Source of the DNA: Gammaproteobacteria bacterium
GTDB lineage: Bacteria; Pseudomonadota; Gammaproteobacteria; Xanthomonadales; Xanthomonadaceae
Assembly (NCBI GenBank): GCA_030431185.1
Contig: JAUIJO010000006.1
Span: forward strand, 1 to 27,704
Reading direction: 5' to 3'
Length of the DNA stretch: 27,704 nucleotides
Shown here: in pieces, positions 16,648 to 25,064 of the stretch
Numbering within the stretch: the first letter of the stretch is position 1
Layout: the number at the start of each line of letters is the position of its first letter
Position numbers and translations under genes: made by a program
The notes under the pieces: model-generated
Told to the model about the DNA's origin: nothing
What the model saw: the letters and a program-made list of their open reading frames with translations, nothing else
The model's database searches: none

Positions 16648-17106
16648 ATGCACCACACCCTTGACCTGAAAGTGCTCGACCCCCGCTTCGGCGCGCAATG
16701 GCCGCTGCCGGCCTATGCGACCGCGGCCAGCGCGGGCCTGGACCTGCGCGCAGCGCTGGACGGTCCGCTTACGCTGCAGCCGGGGGATACCTCGCTGGTG
16801 CCGTCTGGGCTGGCGATGCACCTGGGCGACCCGGGCCTGTGCGCGGTGATCCTGCCGCGCTCCGGCCTGGGCCACAAGCACGGTATCGTGCTGGGCAACG
16901 GCACTGGCCTCATCGACGCCGACTACCAGGGGCCGTTGATGATCAGCATCTGGAATCGGGGCGACGAGGCTTTTACGATCGAACCGGGGGACCGCATCGC
17001 CCAGCTGGTCGTGCTGCCGATCGTGCGCGCGGACCTGCGGGTCGTGGAAGAATTCGAAACCAGCGAACGTGGCGCGGGTGGCTTTGGCCATACCGGCGTG
17101 CGCTGA
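16648..17106 (+). CDS. dut: dUTP diphosphatase
   Basis: Trimeric dUTPase hydrolysing dUTP to dUMP and pyrophosphate. It keeps uracil out of DNA and feeds thymidylate synthesis. It has 152 residues. All five family motifs are visible: ATAASAGLDLRA (1), PRSGLGHKHGIV (2), GNGTGLIDADYQGPLMIS with the catalytic Asp (3), GDRIAQLVVLP (4) and the flexible C-terminal arm RGAGGFGHTG (5). It follows coaB after 87 bases with no terminator, as in the conserved dfp-dut order, and precedes the mutase gene by 13 bases. Confidence 0.97.
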   Translation: MHHTLDLKVLDPRFGAQWPLPAYATAASAGLDLRAALDGPLTLQPGDTSLVPSGLAMHLGDPGLCAVILPRSGLGHKHGIVLGNGTGLIDADYQGPLMISIWNRGDEAFTIEPGDRIAQLVVLPIVRADLRVVEEFETSERGAGGFGHTGVR

Positions 17107-17119
17107 CAGGGGAAGTGAC

Positions 17120-19468
17120 ATGGTGGATCTGAAAATCGAGCGGCCGCAGTTGTCGGCCGAACAGGGACGGTTCCTGCGCCTGCTGCTGGCGGGCGCCTGC
17201 GTGCTGCTGGCAGCCTGGTTCGCCTGGAGCGGGTGGCAACAGCACCGCGACGCCAGCCGCAGGACGGGCATCGAGCAGGCCCGCGACCAGGCCATCACCT
17301 CCCTGGCGGCCATGTTGAAGACCGAATACGGGCGCATGGAGACGCAGCTGGCGAAGCCGGACGTGCGCAACGCGGTCGCCGACGGCGACCTGGTCAACGC
17401 CGGCGTCCGCCTGGCCGAGGGCTGGAAGGGCGCCGAGGGCGCGCGCGTGTTCGCGCCGAGCCTGGAAAGCGCCTACGCGGTGCTGACCGCCAAGGACGCG
17501 CAGGGCGGCGGCTACGGGCGCCTGGCGGCCCTGGAGGCCGCGATCGCCCAGAACAAGCCGGTGGCGTGGATCGTCGGCGACGCCGGCAAGGCGCATATCG
17601 AACTCGCCGCCCCGGTGCATCGCGATGATGCGCTGGTCGCGGTGGCGGCCGTGCGCCTGCCGATGGCGCGGATCAACCAGACCTTCGAGCAGGCCGGCGT
17701 GCCCGGCGATACCTACCTGGCGCTGCGCCAGGGGTCCCACAGCGTGATCGAACGCGGCGAGACCGCCCTCAACAATGGCGCCGAGTCGCTGGCCCGCAAG
17801 ATCCCCGGCAGCGAGTGGCGGGTCGCGGCGGCCGTGCCGGACGCCGCGGGCGGTCCGTTCGGGCTCGAGGCCATCGGCTGTTTCATCGCCGCCCTGGCCT
17901 TGTTGCTGCTGGCCGGCCTGGCCAGCGTGGCGCACAAGTTCCAGCTGCGTCGCAAGCCGGCCGACAGCGAAGAGCCCGGGAGTGAGCAGACCCTCGCCGA
18001 AGCGACCCTCAACCCCGTCGCACCCGTCGAGCCGGCGGCACCGGCGGTGGTCGCCGTCGACAGCGAAGCCAAGCCCGAGGTGGGGCAGGTCGCGATCGAC
18101 AGCGGCATCTTCCGCGCCTACGACATCCGGGGCATCGTCGGCCAGACGCTGGATGCCGGTGTCGCCGAGCTGATCGGACATGCGGTCGGCTCCCTGATGC
18201 ACGAGCAGGGCCACGAGGACATCGTGGTCGGCCGCGACGGCCGCCTGTCCGGTCCCGAGTTGACCGAGGGCCTGGTCAAGGGCCTGCGCCGCGCCGGCCG
18301 CAATGTCATCGACATCGGCCTGGCGCCGACGCCACTGACCTATTTCGGGGCCTACCACCTGCGCGCGGGCTCCTGCATCTCGGTCACCGGCAGCCACAAC
18401 CCGCCCGACTACAACGGCTTCAAGATCGTCGTCGGCGGCGAGACGCTTTCCGGCGACGCGATCACCGACCTCTACGCCCGCATCGCCGAGGACCGCCTGC
18501 ATGACGCGCCGACCCCGGGCCGCCTGGAGCAGCGCGACATCAACGACGACTATGTCGAACGCGTCGCCTCCGACGTGCAGATCGAGCGTCCGCTCAAGAT
18601 CGTGGTCGACGCCGGCAACGGGGTCGCCGGCGAGCTCGGTCCGCGCGTGCTGGAGGCGATCGGGGCCGAGGTCACGCCGCTGTACTGCGAGATCGACGGC
18701 ACCTTCCCGAACCACCATCCCGATCCCAGCGAGCCGGCCAACCTGACCGACCTGATCCGCATGGTCGAACGGCTGGACGCGGACCTGGGCATCGCCTTCG
18801 ATGGCGACGGCGACCGACTGGGCGTGGTGACCCGGGACGGCCAGAACATCTTCCCCGACCGCCTGCTGATGCTGTTCGCGACCGACGTGCTGGAGCGCAA
18901 CCCGGGCGCGGTCATCATCTTCGACGTGAAGTGCACCGGCCGCCTGCCGGGCCACGTCCTGCGGCATGGGGGCAGCCCGCTGATGTGGAAGACCGGTCAC
19001 TCGCTGATCAAGGCCAAGATGCGCGAGACCGACGCGGAGCTGGCCGGCGAGATGAGCGGCCACTTCTTCTTCAAGGAGCGCTGGTACGGCTTCGACGACG
19101 GCATCTATGCCGCGGCGCGCCTGCTGGAGATCCTGGCGATGCACCCCGGCGGGCCGGGCGAGGCGCTGGCCGAGCTGCCGGACGGCGTGTCCACCCCGGA
19201 GATCAAGGTCGACGCCCCCGACGGCAATCCGCATGCCTTCGTCGAGCAGTTCCGCGAGAAGGCGCATTTCGAGGGTGCGCGCCTGTCCACCATCGACGGC
19301 CTGCGCGTGGACTGGCCCGATGGCTGGGGCCTGGTGCGCGCGTCCAACACCACGCCGATCCTGGTCATGCGTTTCGACGCCGACAGCAAGGAGGCGCTGA
19401 AGCGCATCCAGGCGGCGTTCCGCGAGCAGTTGCTGGCCCTCAAGCCGGACCTGAAGCTGCCGTTCTGA
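17120..19468 (+). CDS. algC: Membrane-anchored phosphomannomutase/phosphoglucomutase (AlgC/XanA type)
   Basis: Alpha-D-phosphohexomutase interconverting mannose or glucose 6- and 1-phosphates for exopolysaccharide and LPS sugar nucleotides. It has 782 residues, far longer than a soluble mutase of about 460. A first membrane helix (about 20-38, LLLAGACVLLAAWFAW) and a second (about 251-272, IGCFIAALALLLLAGLA) flank an alpha/beta segment of about 210 residues predicted to be periplasmic. A Pro/Ala/Glu linker follows. The mutase proper starts near residue 325 (GIFRAYDIRGIVG). It has phosphoserine Ser425 in SVTGSHNPPDYNGFK, metal loop DGDGDR (561-566), the sugar-specificity block GEMSGHFFF, and the phosphate site RASNTTPILV. 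ATG 17120 follows AGGGGAAG. It ends 24 bases before a strong terminator. Confidence 0.93.
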   Translation: MVDLKIERPQLSAEQGRFLRLLLAGACVLLAAWFAWSGWQQHRDASRRTGIEQARDQAITSLAAMLKTEYGRMETQLAKPDVRNAVADGDLVNAGVRLAEGWKGAEGARVFAPSLESAYAVLTAKDAQGGGYGRLAALEAAIAQNKPVAWIVGDAGKAHIELAAPVHRDDALVAVAAVRLPMARINQTFEQAGVPGDTYLALRQGSHSVIERGETALNNGAESLARKIPGSEWRVAAAVPDAAGGPFGLEAIGCFIAALALLLLAGLASVAHKFQLRRKPADSEEPGSEQTLAEATLNPVAPVEPAAPAVVAVDSEAKPEVGQVAIDSGIFRAYDIRGIVGQTLDAGVAELIGHAVGSLMHEQGHEDIVVGRDGRLSGPELTEGLVKGLRRAGRNVIDIGLAPTPLTYFGAYHLRAGSCISVTGSHNPPDYNGFKIVVGGETLSGDAITDLYARIAEDRLHDAPTPGRLEQRDINDDYVERVASDVQIERPLKIVVDAGNGVAGELGPRVLEAIGAEVTPLYCEIDGTFPNHHPDPSEPANLTDLIRMVERLDADLGIAFDGDGDRLGVVTRDGQNIFPDRLLMLFATDVLERNPGAVIIFDVKCTGRLPGHVLRHGGSPLMWKTGHSLIKAKMRETDAELAGEMSGHFFFKERWYGFDDGIYAAARLLEILAMHPGGPGEALAELPDGVSTPEIKVDAPDGNPHAFVEQFREKAHFEGARLSTIDGLRVDWPDGWGLVRASNTTPILVMRFDADSKEALKRIQAAFREQLLALKPDLKLPF

Positions 19469-19492
19469 CGCCCACGCCGACCGTCCTTCAAG

Positions 19493-19519
19493 AAAAGCCC
19501 CGCGGATGCGGGGCTTTTT
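19493..19519. terminator. Bidirectional rho-independent terminator
   Basis: Stem AAAAGCCCCGC / GCGGGGCTTTT with the four-base loop GGAT, followed by a T-run on the plus strand. The A-run on the left gives a U-run on the minus strand too. It lies 24 bases after the mutase stop and 22 bases after the converging DUF4124-like gene, so it can end both transcripts. Confidence 0.92.
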
Positions 19520-19541
19520 CGTTCGCGCCTGGAGGCCGGTT

Positions 19542-20201
19542 TCAGCCGCGCTCGTCGGGCGTCGGGTTCTTCAGTTCGCGATAGCGCTCGAGCGCGGCCT
19601 GGAACTCGCCCTCGACCTCGACGCGCTCGCGCTGTTGCTGCAGCAGCATGTCCTGCTGCCTCAGCAGTTCCTGGTGCTGTCCCTGGATGCTGTCCGCCGC
19701 GGCCTTGCCGACGCGCTTCCCGTTGAGCTCGGTCTCGCCGGCCTGCCGGAGCAGGTGGACCAGGCTCTGGCGCAGGCCCGAAATGCCCAGCTCGGACGCC
19801 TTGACCGTTTCGTCGAGCAGCACGATCCGGTTCTGGTAGGCGCGGCGCAGCTCGTTCTCGGTGGCATAGGACTCGGCCATGGCCTTTTCACGGCGCAGGA
19901 GCGCGGCGGCTTGCGCGTCGGCCAACGCCTGCTGGCGGGCCGCTTCGGCGGCGGCGGCCCGCTCTTCGGCCGTCAGCGCCCGGCCCATGCGACCGGTGGT
20001 CATGCCGCTGGTGGCGCTGATCTCGGTGCGCGCGCTGTCGACGGCGCTCGCCGGCAAGGCGTCCCCGCAGACCTTGCGGCCATTCTCGTTCCAGCAGTAC
20101 AGCTTCTTGCCGCTGGCGCTCTTCCCCTGTGCCGCCGCCAGCAGCGTGGGCGACAGTGCCAGCAGCACTGCGCCTGCAATCAATGCATGAGCCTTGTTCA
20201 T
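19542..20201 (-). CDS. Exported DUF4124-like coiled-coil protein
   Basis: Protein of 219 residues with a clear Sec signal peptide (MNKAHALIAGAVLLALSPTLLAAA, cut near AAA-QG). A short Cys-containing segment, GKKLYCWNENGRKVCGDALP, resembles the DUF4124 'YxWxDxxGxxxYxD' type repeat found in many proteobacterial periplasmic proteins. The remainder is strongly helical and charged (EERAAAAEAARQQALADAQAAALLRREKAM...LLRQQDMLLQQQRERVEVEGEF), predicting a long coiled coil. The two cysteines may form a disulfide. No enzymatic motif is seen. It converges on the mutase gene across a shared terminator and precedes nothing on its own strand, so it may be transcribed alone or after pyrE (92 bp). Confidence 0.82.
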   Translation of the reverse strand: MNKAHALIAGAVLLALSPTLLAAAQGKSASGKKLYCWNENGRKVCGDALPASAVDSARTEISATSGMTTGRMGRALTAEERAAAAEAARQQALADAQAAALLRREKAMAESYATENELRRAYQNRIVLLDETVKASELGISGLRQSLVHLLRQAGETELNGKRVGKAAADSIQGQHQELLRQQDMLLQQQRERVEVEGEFQAALERYRELKNPTPDERG

Positions 20202-20293
20202 GACGGGTCCCCGTTCGTCCCTGGTGTCTCTCTCTCGCCTAGGGGTAACGCAAGAGTCGGGCCAATCCCGTCACCAGCCTGCAACACGCCGGA

Positions 20294-20968
20294 TTACCGC
20301 GAGGTGAGGCTCCCGTAAGCATCGCGATAGGCCAGCAGACGGCCCTGCTGTTCATTGAGGGCGCTGTCGGAGGCGGTGTAGGCCAGCAGGTCGTCGAGCG
20401 TCGCCACCCGGATCACGGGCAGCGCCTGCTCATTTGCGACACTTTCTGCCGCGGAGCGTCGCGATACGCTCGGGTCCACGGCTTCCTGCCGGTCCAGCGC
20501 GATCACGATGCCGGCCGGGATGCCGCCCGCGTCACGAATGAATGCCAGCGCCTCGCGGATCGCGGTCCCGGCGGTGATGACGTCGTCGACGATCAGCACC
20601 CGGCGCCCGTCCAGCGACGCGCCGATCAGGCTGCCGCCCTCGCCGTGCGCCTTGGCCTCCTTGCGGTTGAAGGCGATCGGCAGGTCCCGCCCGCGCCGGG
20701 CGTACTCGCAGCCCAGCGCGGTCGCCAACGGGATGCCCTTGTAGGCCGGGCCGAACAGCAGGTCGAAGTCGACGGCCTGCGCGTCGATGGCATCGGCGTA
20801 GCAGGCGGCCAGCTCGGCCATGCTGGCGCCGCTGTTGAACAGGCCCGCATTGAAGAAGTAAGGGCTGAGGCGGCCGGACTTCAGCGTGAACTCGCCGAAA
20901 CGCAGGGCCTGGACGCGCAGTGCGAGCTGCAGGAAGCGGGTGCGGTGGTCTGGAGCGGTATCTGGCAC
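20294..20968 (-). CDS. pyrE: Orotate phosphoribosyltransferase
   Basis: Forms orotidine 5'-phosphate from orotate and PRPP in pyrimidine synthesis. It has 224 residues. FGEFTLKSGRLSPYFFNAGLFNSG is the conserved N-terminal segment, then LLFGPAYKGIPLATAL, the catalytic loop NRKEAKAHGEGGSLIG, and the PRPP-binding motif VLIVDDVITAGTAIREA. GTG 20968 (VPDTAPDHRTRFLQLALR) matches the family start. A longer frame to 21064 extends into the promoter gap. It is divergent from xth, with 220 bp between starts. The pyrE location near coaBC-dut is conserved in gammaproteobacteria. Confidence 0.96.
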   Translation of the reverse strand: MPDTAPDHRTRFLQLALRVQALRFGEFTLKSGRLSPYFFNAGLFNSGASMAELAACYADAIDAQAVDFDLLFGPAYKGIPLATALGCEYARRGRDLPIAFNRKEAKAHGEGGSLIGASLDGRRVLIVDDVITAGTAIREALAFIRDAGGIPAGIVIALDRQEAVDPSVSRRSAAESVANEQALPVIRVATLDDLLAYTASDSALNEQQGRLLAYRDAYGSLTSR

Positions 20969-21188
20969 GGGAATGGGGCGTCGGCAACGGGAGGGAAAAG
21001 CATAACCGAGCGCCCGCGAGGGCGTGGCGCGTGGCGGCCTGGCGAGCGGCGCCTGTCCGTCCACGAAAGATCCGCCCGGTGCAGCCCGGGGATCGCCGGT
21101 CCACCCAGGGCGCCCAGGCGTTTCGCTCGCGTCGTCCAGGGTGACAGATTAAGGTGAGCATGCTTCCGACTCGCGATTCCCGACTCCC

Positions 21189-21992
21189 GTGAAAATCATC
21201 AGCTTCAACGCCAACGGCATCCGCTCGGCCGCCAACAAGGGCTTCTTCGACTGGTTCCGCGCGCAGGACGCCGACATCCTGTGCGTGCAGGAAACCAAGG
21301 CGCAGGAAGACCAGCTCACCGACGCCTGTTTCCGGCCCGATGGCCATCATTGCTTCTACCGCGATGCGATCACCAAGAAGGGCTACAGCGGCGTGGCGAT
21401 CCACAGCCGCCGCGAGCCCGACGAGGTGCGCACCTCGCTGGGCTGGGCTTCCTTCGACGACGAGGGCCGCTACATCGAGGCGCGCTTCGGCAACCTCAGC
21501 GTCGTGTCCTTCTACATCCCGTCGGGTTCGTCGGGCGAGCTGCGGCAGGGCTTCAAGTTCGAAGTGATGGACTGGCTGCGCCCCATCATGGACGAATGGT
21601 TGGCCAGTGGCCGCGACTACGTGCTCTGCGGCGACTGGAACATCGTGCGAAGCGCCCGTGACATCCGCAACTGGAAATCCAACCAGAAGAACTCCGGCTG
21701 CCTGCCCGCCGAGCGCAGCTGGCTCAGTGGCCAGATCGGCGAGGACGGCGGCAGCGACGGCACCGCGGGTCGCGAAGGCGGCTGGGTCGATGCCTACCGC
21801 CGCCTGCATCCCGAGGGCGAGGACTACACCTGGTGGAGCAACCGCGGCGCGGCCTACGCCAAGGACGTGGGCTGGCGGCTGGACTACCAGTTGGTCACGC
21901 CCGGCCTGGGCGAGCGCCTGGAGGCCTGCTCGATCGCGCGCGAGCCACGCTTCTCCGACCATGCCCCGTTCACCGTGGAATACGCGGAGTGA
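21189..21992 (+). CDS. xth: Exodeoxyribonuclease III / AP endonuclease
   Basis: Exonuclease III-family endonuclease/exonuclease/phosphatase enzyme acting at abasic sites and 3' blocks in base excision repair. It has 267 residues. Motifs are KIISFNANGIRSAANKGF (N-terminal Asn), VQETKAQEDQL with metal ligand Glu, YSGVAIHSR, FYIPSGS, GDWNIVRSARDIRNWKSN with the catalytic Asp-x-Asn, and the C-terminal SDHAPFTVEY with the catalytic His. The start is GTG 21189, directly after a short repetitive ATTCCCGACTCCC stretch and without a clear Shine-Dalgarno site. Its stop overlaps the next start (GTGA), which couples it to ampG. Confidence 0.96.
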   Translation: MKIISFNANGIRSAANKGFFDWFRAQDADILCVQETKAQEDQLTDACFRPDGHHCFYRDAITKKGYSGVAIHSRREPDEVRTSLGWASFDDEGRYIEARFGNLSVVSFYIPSGSSGELRQGFKFEVMDWLRPIMDEWLASGRDYVLCGDWNIVRSARDIRNWKSNQKNSGCLPAERSWLSGQIGEDGGSDGTAGREGGWVDAYRRLHPEGEDYTWWSNRGAAYAKDVGWRLDYQLVTPGLGERLEACSIAREPRFSDHAPFTVEYAE

Positions 21993-23413
21993 GCGGGGGC
22001 CCGGTGCCGCCCGCCAAGGCCGACCCGGTGCCGCCGGCCCGCCCCGGCTGGCGCGACGTGCTGGCCCGCCTGCGCCAGCCCAAGGTGCTGGTCATGCTGC
22101 TGCTGGGCTTCAGTTCGGGCATCCCGATCTACCTGGTCGGCAACACCCTCGGCTTCTGGATGCGGGAGAACGCGATCGAGCTGTCGACGATCGGCTTCCT
22201 GTCCTGGGTCGGCCTGGCGTATTCGCTGAAGTTCCTGTGGGCGCCGCTGGTCGACAAGGTCGACGCGCCGGTGTTCGGCCGCTGGCTGGGCCGGCGGCGC
22301 GGCTGGATGCTGCTGTCGCAGCTGGTGGTCGCCGTCGCCCTGCTGGGGATGGCTTTCGTGCAACCGCAGGAAGGCCAGCTGCGGTTCGCCGGCATGGTGC
22401 TCGACCAGTTGCTCGTGTTCGGTGCGATGGCCCTGGTGGTGGCGTTCGCCTCGGCGACCCAGGACATCGTGATCGATGCCTGGCGCATCGAGATCGCCGA
22501 CAGCAACGAACAGCAGGGCCTGCTGACCTCGTCGGCCACGCTGGGCTACCGCGGCGCACTGCTGGTGACCGACGCGCTGATCCTGATCATGGCCGCGCAG
22601 GTGGGCTGGGTGGTCTCCTACGAGGTCATGGCCCTGCTGATGGGCGTGGGCGTGGTCGCGGTCCTGATCGCACGCGAGCCGGCGGCCAGCGTCCTCGCCG
22701 CCCGCACGCCGCATCCGGCCCTGTTCACGCCGCAGGGCCTGTTCGACGCCCTGGTCGGTCCCTTCGTGGCCTTCTTCCGCCAGCACGGCAGCTGGGCGCT
22801 GCTGATGCTGCTGACGATCAGCCTGTACCGGTTGCCGGACTTCGTGATGGGGCCGATGGCCAACCCGTTCTACGCGGACCTGGGCATCGACAAGGAGACC
22901 GTGGGCGCGGTCCGCGGCTCGATCGGACTGGTCGCGACCATCCTCGGCATCGCCGCCGCGGGCCTGAGCGCGGTGCGCTTCGGCTTCGTCCCGACCCTGC
23001 TCGCGGGCGCGGTGCTGGGCCCGGGCTCCAACCTCGCCTTCGCCTATCTCGCCCTGCACGGCGCCGACCCGGGCGTGTTCGCCGGTGCGATGGTGATCGA
23101 CAACTTCTGCAGCGGGTACGCGGGCGTCGCGCTCATCGGCTACATGTCCAGCCTCACCCACATCGGCTACACCGCCACCCAGTACGCACTGCTCAGCTCG
23201 TTCTACGCGCTGCTGGGCAAGGTGCTCAAGGGCTTCTCCGGTGTCGCGGTGGAGCACCTGGAAACCGGCCGCAGCCTGCTCGAGGCGTACTCGCTGTTCT
23301 TCGTGGGCACGGCCGTGGTTGGCCTGCCGGCCCTGGTGTTGTGCATACTATTGACCGTCCGCCGACCGCGGACACCCGTAGGGGGCGGGTTGGAGCCATC
23401 ATCGTCCGACTAG
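21989..23413 (+). CDS. ampG: AmpG-family muropeptide permease (MFS)
   Basis: Major facilitator transporter of 474 residues with about 12-14 hydrophobic helices. AmpG imports GlcNAc-1,6-anhydroMurNAc peptides for murein recycling and so influences beta-lactamase induction where AmpR is present. Family marks include QPKVLVMLLLGFSSGIPIYLVGNTLGFWMRE, LSWVGLAYSLKFLWAPLVDKV, GRRRGWMLLSQ, SATQDIVIDAWRIE, YRLPDFVMGPMANPFY and the late segment GYMSSLTHIGYTATQYALLSS. GTG 21989 overlaps the xth stop in GTGA, and a Pro-rich tail of about 25 residues precedes the first helix. The anhydro-sugar kinase gene anmK lies just downstream on the other strand, supporting a recycling role. Confidence 0.93.
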   Translation: MSGGPVPPAKADPVPPARPGWRDVLARLRQPKVLVMLLLGFSSGIPIYLVGNTLGFWMRENAIELSTIGFLSWVGLAYSLKFLWAPLVDKVDAPVFGRWLGRRRGWMLLSQLVVAVALLGMAFVQPQEGQLRFAGMVLDQLLVFGAMALVVAFASATQDIVIDAWRIEIADSNEQQGLLTSSATLGYRGALLVTDALILIMAAQVGWVVSYEVMALLMGVGVVAVLIAREPAASVLAARTPHPALFTPQGLFDALVGPFVAFFRQHGSWALLMLLTISLYRLPDFVMGPMANPFYADLGIDKETVGAVRGSIGLVATILGIAAAGLSAVRFGFVPTLLAGAVLGPGSNLAFAYLALHGADPGVFAGAMVIDNFCSGYAGVALIGYMSSLTHIGYTATQYALLSSFYALLGKVLKGFSGVAVEHLETGRSLLEAYSLFFVGTAVVGLPALVLCILLTVRRPRTPVGGGLEPSSSD

Positions 23414-23438
23414 ACCGCGCGAGTGCCGTATCGACGCC

Positions 23439-23783
23439 ATGAGTGAGATCATCCTGAGAGACTTCGACGCCGTTCTCCTCGAACGCGTCAACCGGGTCGC
23501 CGAAGCCCACGGATGGAACCTGCAGACGGCCCTCGTCCAGATCCTCGAGCAGGGCCTGTTCGCCTGCGAGGGCGAGCTCTCGCGCAGCCTCAGCGATGCC
23601 GACGCGCGCGCGCTGCAGGACGCCATCGCGGCGATGGAATCGGTGCCCAGCGACCAGGGCTTCGCCCGGATCGGCCGTGTCGAGGACGAAACGCATCCTG
23701 GAAAGACCGCGCCGGACCAGTCGATCCGACAGGACATGTTCGACGGGCGTGTCGACGGGACCGGCGGGACCGACAAGCGCTGA
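23439..23783 (+). CDS. Small protein with a ribbon-helix-helix-like N-terminus
   Basis: Hypothetical protein of 114 residues. The first 42 residues, SEIILRDFDAVLLERVNRVAEAHGWNLQTALVQILEQGLF, follow the pattern of a ribbon-helix-helix DNA-binding domain (short strand, helix, turn, helix), as in FitA-type antitoxins and Arc-like repressors. The rest is acidic, helical (SLSDADARALQDAIAAMESV) and then disordered and Gly/Asp-rich. It starts 25 bases after ampG on the same strand, so it is probably co-transcribed with xth-ampG. No PIN-domain or other toxin partner follows: the next gene, anmK, converges on it. Autorepression or control of the murein genes is possible but unproven. Confidence 0.7.
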   Translation: MSEIILRDFDAVLLERVNRVAEAHGWNLQTALVQILEQGLFACEGELSRSLSDADARALQDAIAAMESVPSDQGFARIGRVEDETHPGKTAPDQSIRQDMFDGRVDGTGGTDKR

Positions 23784-23822
23784 CCCGCGCCTGGGGCGTG
23801 GCGAGCGCCCGCGACGCCCGAT

Positions 23823-24974
23823 TCATGCGGGATGGACGACGCCCAGCACGCGCGGGCCACGCGCGCCGCTGACGCTGGGCAGGTTGCCCGCGAGCCCCGC
23901 CAGCGTCTGCCGCGCCAGCCACGCGAACCCCATCGCTTCGACCAGGTCCGGATCCAGGCCATGGGCGGCCGTGGATTCCACGCGCGCGTCCGGCAGGTGG
24001 GCGGCCAGGCGCTCGAGCAAGCGCGGGTTGTGCACCCCGCCTCCGCAGGCCAGCACGCGGCGCGTCGTCGGCTGGTGGGACAGCAGCGCCTCGGCCACGG
24101 TGCGCGCGCTGAGCTCGAGCAGGGTGGCTTGCACGTCCTCCAAGCGTTCGCCGCCGCCAAGGCGTGCGTCCACCCAGTCCAGGTGGAACTGTTCGCGTCC
24201 CGTGCTCTTGGGCGGCGGCGCGGCGAACCACGCGTCGTCGAGCAGGCGCTGTAGCAGCGCCGCGTCGACCTGCCCCGACGCGGCCAGCGCGCCGCCGGCG
24301 TCGTGGGCCTGGCCGGTGTGGCGCAGGCACCAGGCGTCCATCAGGCAGTTCGCGGGACCCGTATCGAAGCCACGCACCTCGCCTGTCGTGGGCAGCAGTG
24401 TCAGGTTGGCGATGCCGCCCAGGTTGAGCACGGCCCGGTCCTCGGCATCCGAGCGCAGCAGGGCGTTGTGCAGGGCCGGCAACAAAGGGGCGCCATGGCC
24501 GCCCGCGGCCACGTCGCGGCGGCGGAAATCGGCGACGGTGGCGATCCCGGTGCGTTCGGCGATCACATGGGGGTCGCCGACCTGCCACGTGAACGGGTGG
24601 CGCCCGTCATGGGCCGCGCCCGCCGGCCGATGGCGGACCGTCTGCCCGTGCGAACCGATGGCGACGACCTCGGACGGGGCAACGCCCGCTTCCGACAGCA
24701 GGTGCATCGCGGCCTGGGCGAAGCGCTCCGCGACCTCCACGTCCAGCGTGGCGATCTCGTCGAGGGAGTCCACTCTGGCGCCCTGGCCGATCTCGACCAG
24801 GCGGCCGCGCAGCCGCTCCGGCCACGGATAGGTGAGTCCGGCATGCAGCCGGCAGGCACCATCGTCGTCGAAGCGCACCAGGGCGGCATCGATGCCGTCG
24901 GCGCTGGTGCCCGAGATCAGGCCGAGATACAGCCCGGGTGCGGGCGTGCCGCCGGAGACGTTCGGATCAGGCAT
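23823..24974 (-). CDS. anmK: Anhydro-N-acetylmuramic acid kinase
   Basis: Phosphorylates and opens 1,6-anhydro-MurNAc to MurNAc-6-phosphate in cytosolic murein recycling. It has 383 residues, typical length. Motifs of the sugar kinase/actin fold are YLGLISGTSADGIDAALV (phosphate loop; family often GTSMDGID), IGSHGQTVRHRP, WQVGDPHVIAERTGIATVADFRRRDVAAGGHGAPL, VLNLGGIANLT, GFDTGPANCLMDAW, and ACGGGVHNPRLLERL. The ATG at 24974 begins MPDPNVSGGTPAPGLYLG. It lies downstream of the M23 endopeptidase on the same strand (90 bp gap), and AmpG, which imports its substrate precursor, is encoded just beyond its 3' end. Confidence 0.96.
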   Translation of the reverse strand: MPDPNVSGGTPAPGLYLGLISGTSADGIDAALVRFDDDGACRLHAGLTYPWPERLRGRLVEIGQGARVDSLDEIATLDVEVAERFAQAAMHLLSEAGVAPSEVVAIGSHGQTVRHRPAGAAHDGRHPFTWQVGDPHVIAERTGIATVADFRRRDVAAGGHGAPLLPALHNALLRSDAEDRAVLNLGGIANLTLLPTTGEVRGFDTGPANCLMDAWCLRHTGQAHDAGGALAASGQVDAALLQRLLDDAWFAAPPPKSTGREQFHLDWVDARLGGGERLEDVQATLLELSARTVAEALLSHQPTTRRVLACGGGVHNPRLLERLAAHLPDARVESTAAHGLDPDLVEAMGFAWLARQTLAGLAGNLPSVSGARGPRVLGVVHPA

Positions 24975-25064
24975 GCGCGTGGATTTGGTGGAGGGCGCCG
25001 CCAGCGTAGGGCCTGCGCCGCTTCGCGACCACCCGACCGGCACCGGCCGGCCTGGTGCGCCGGC

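Noticed and set aside
16973..19267. Minus-strand open frame of 764 codons opposite the mutase gene
   Set aside because: It is a shadow of the algC-type gene, which has all catalytic motifs in the sense frame.
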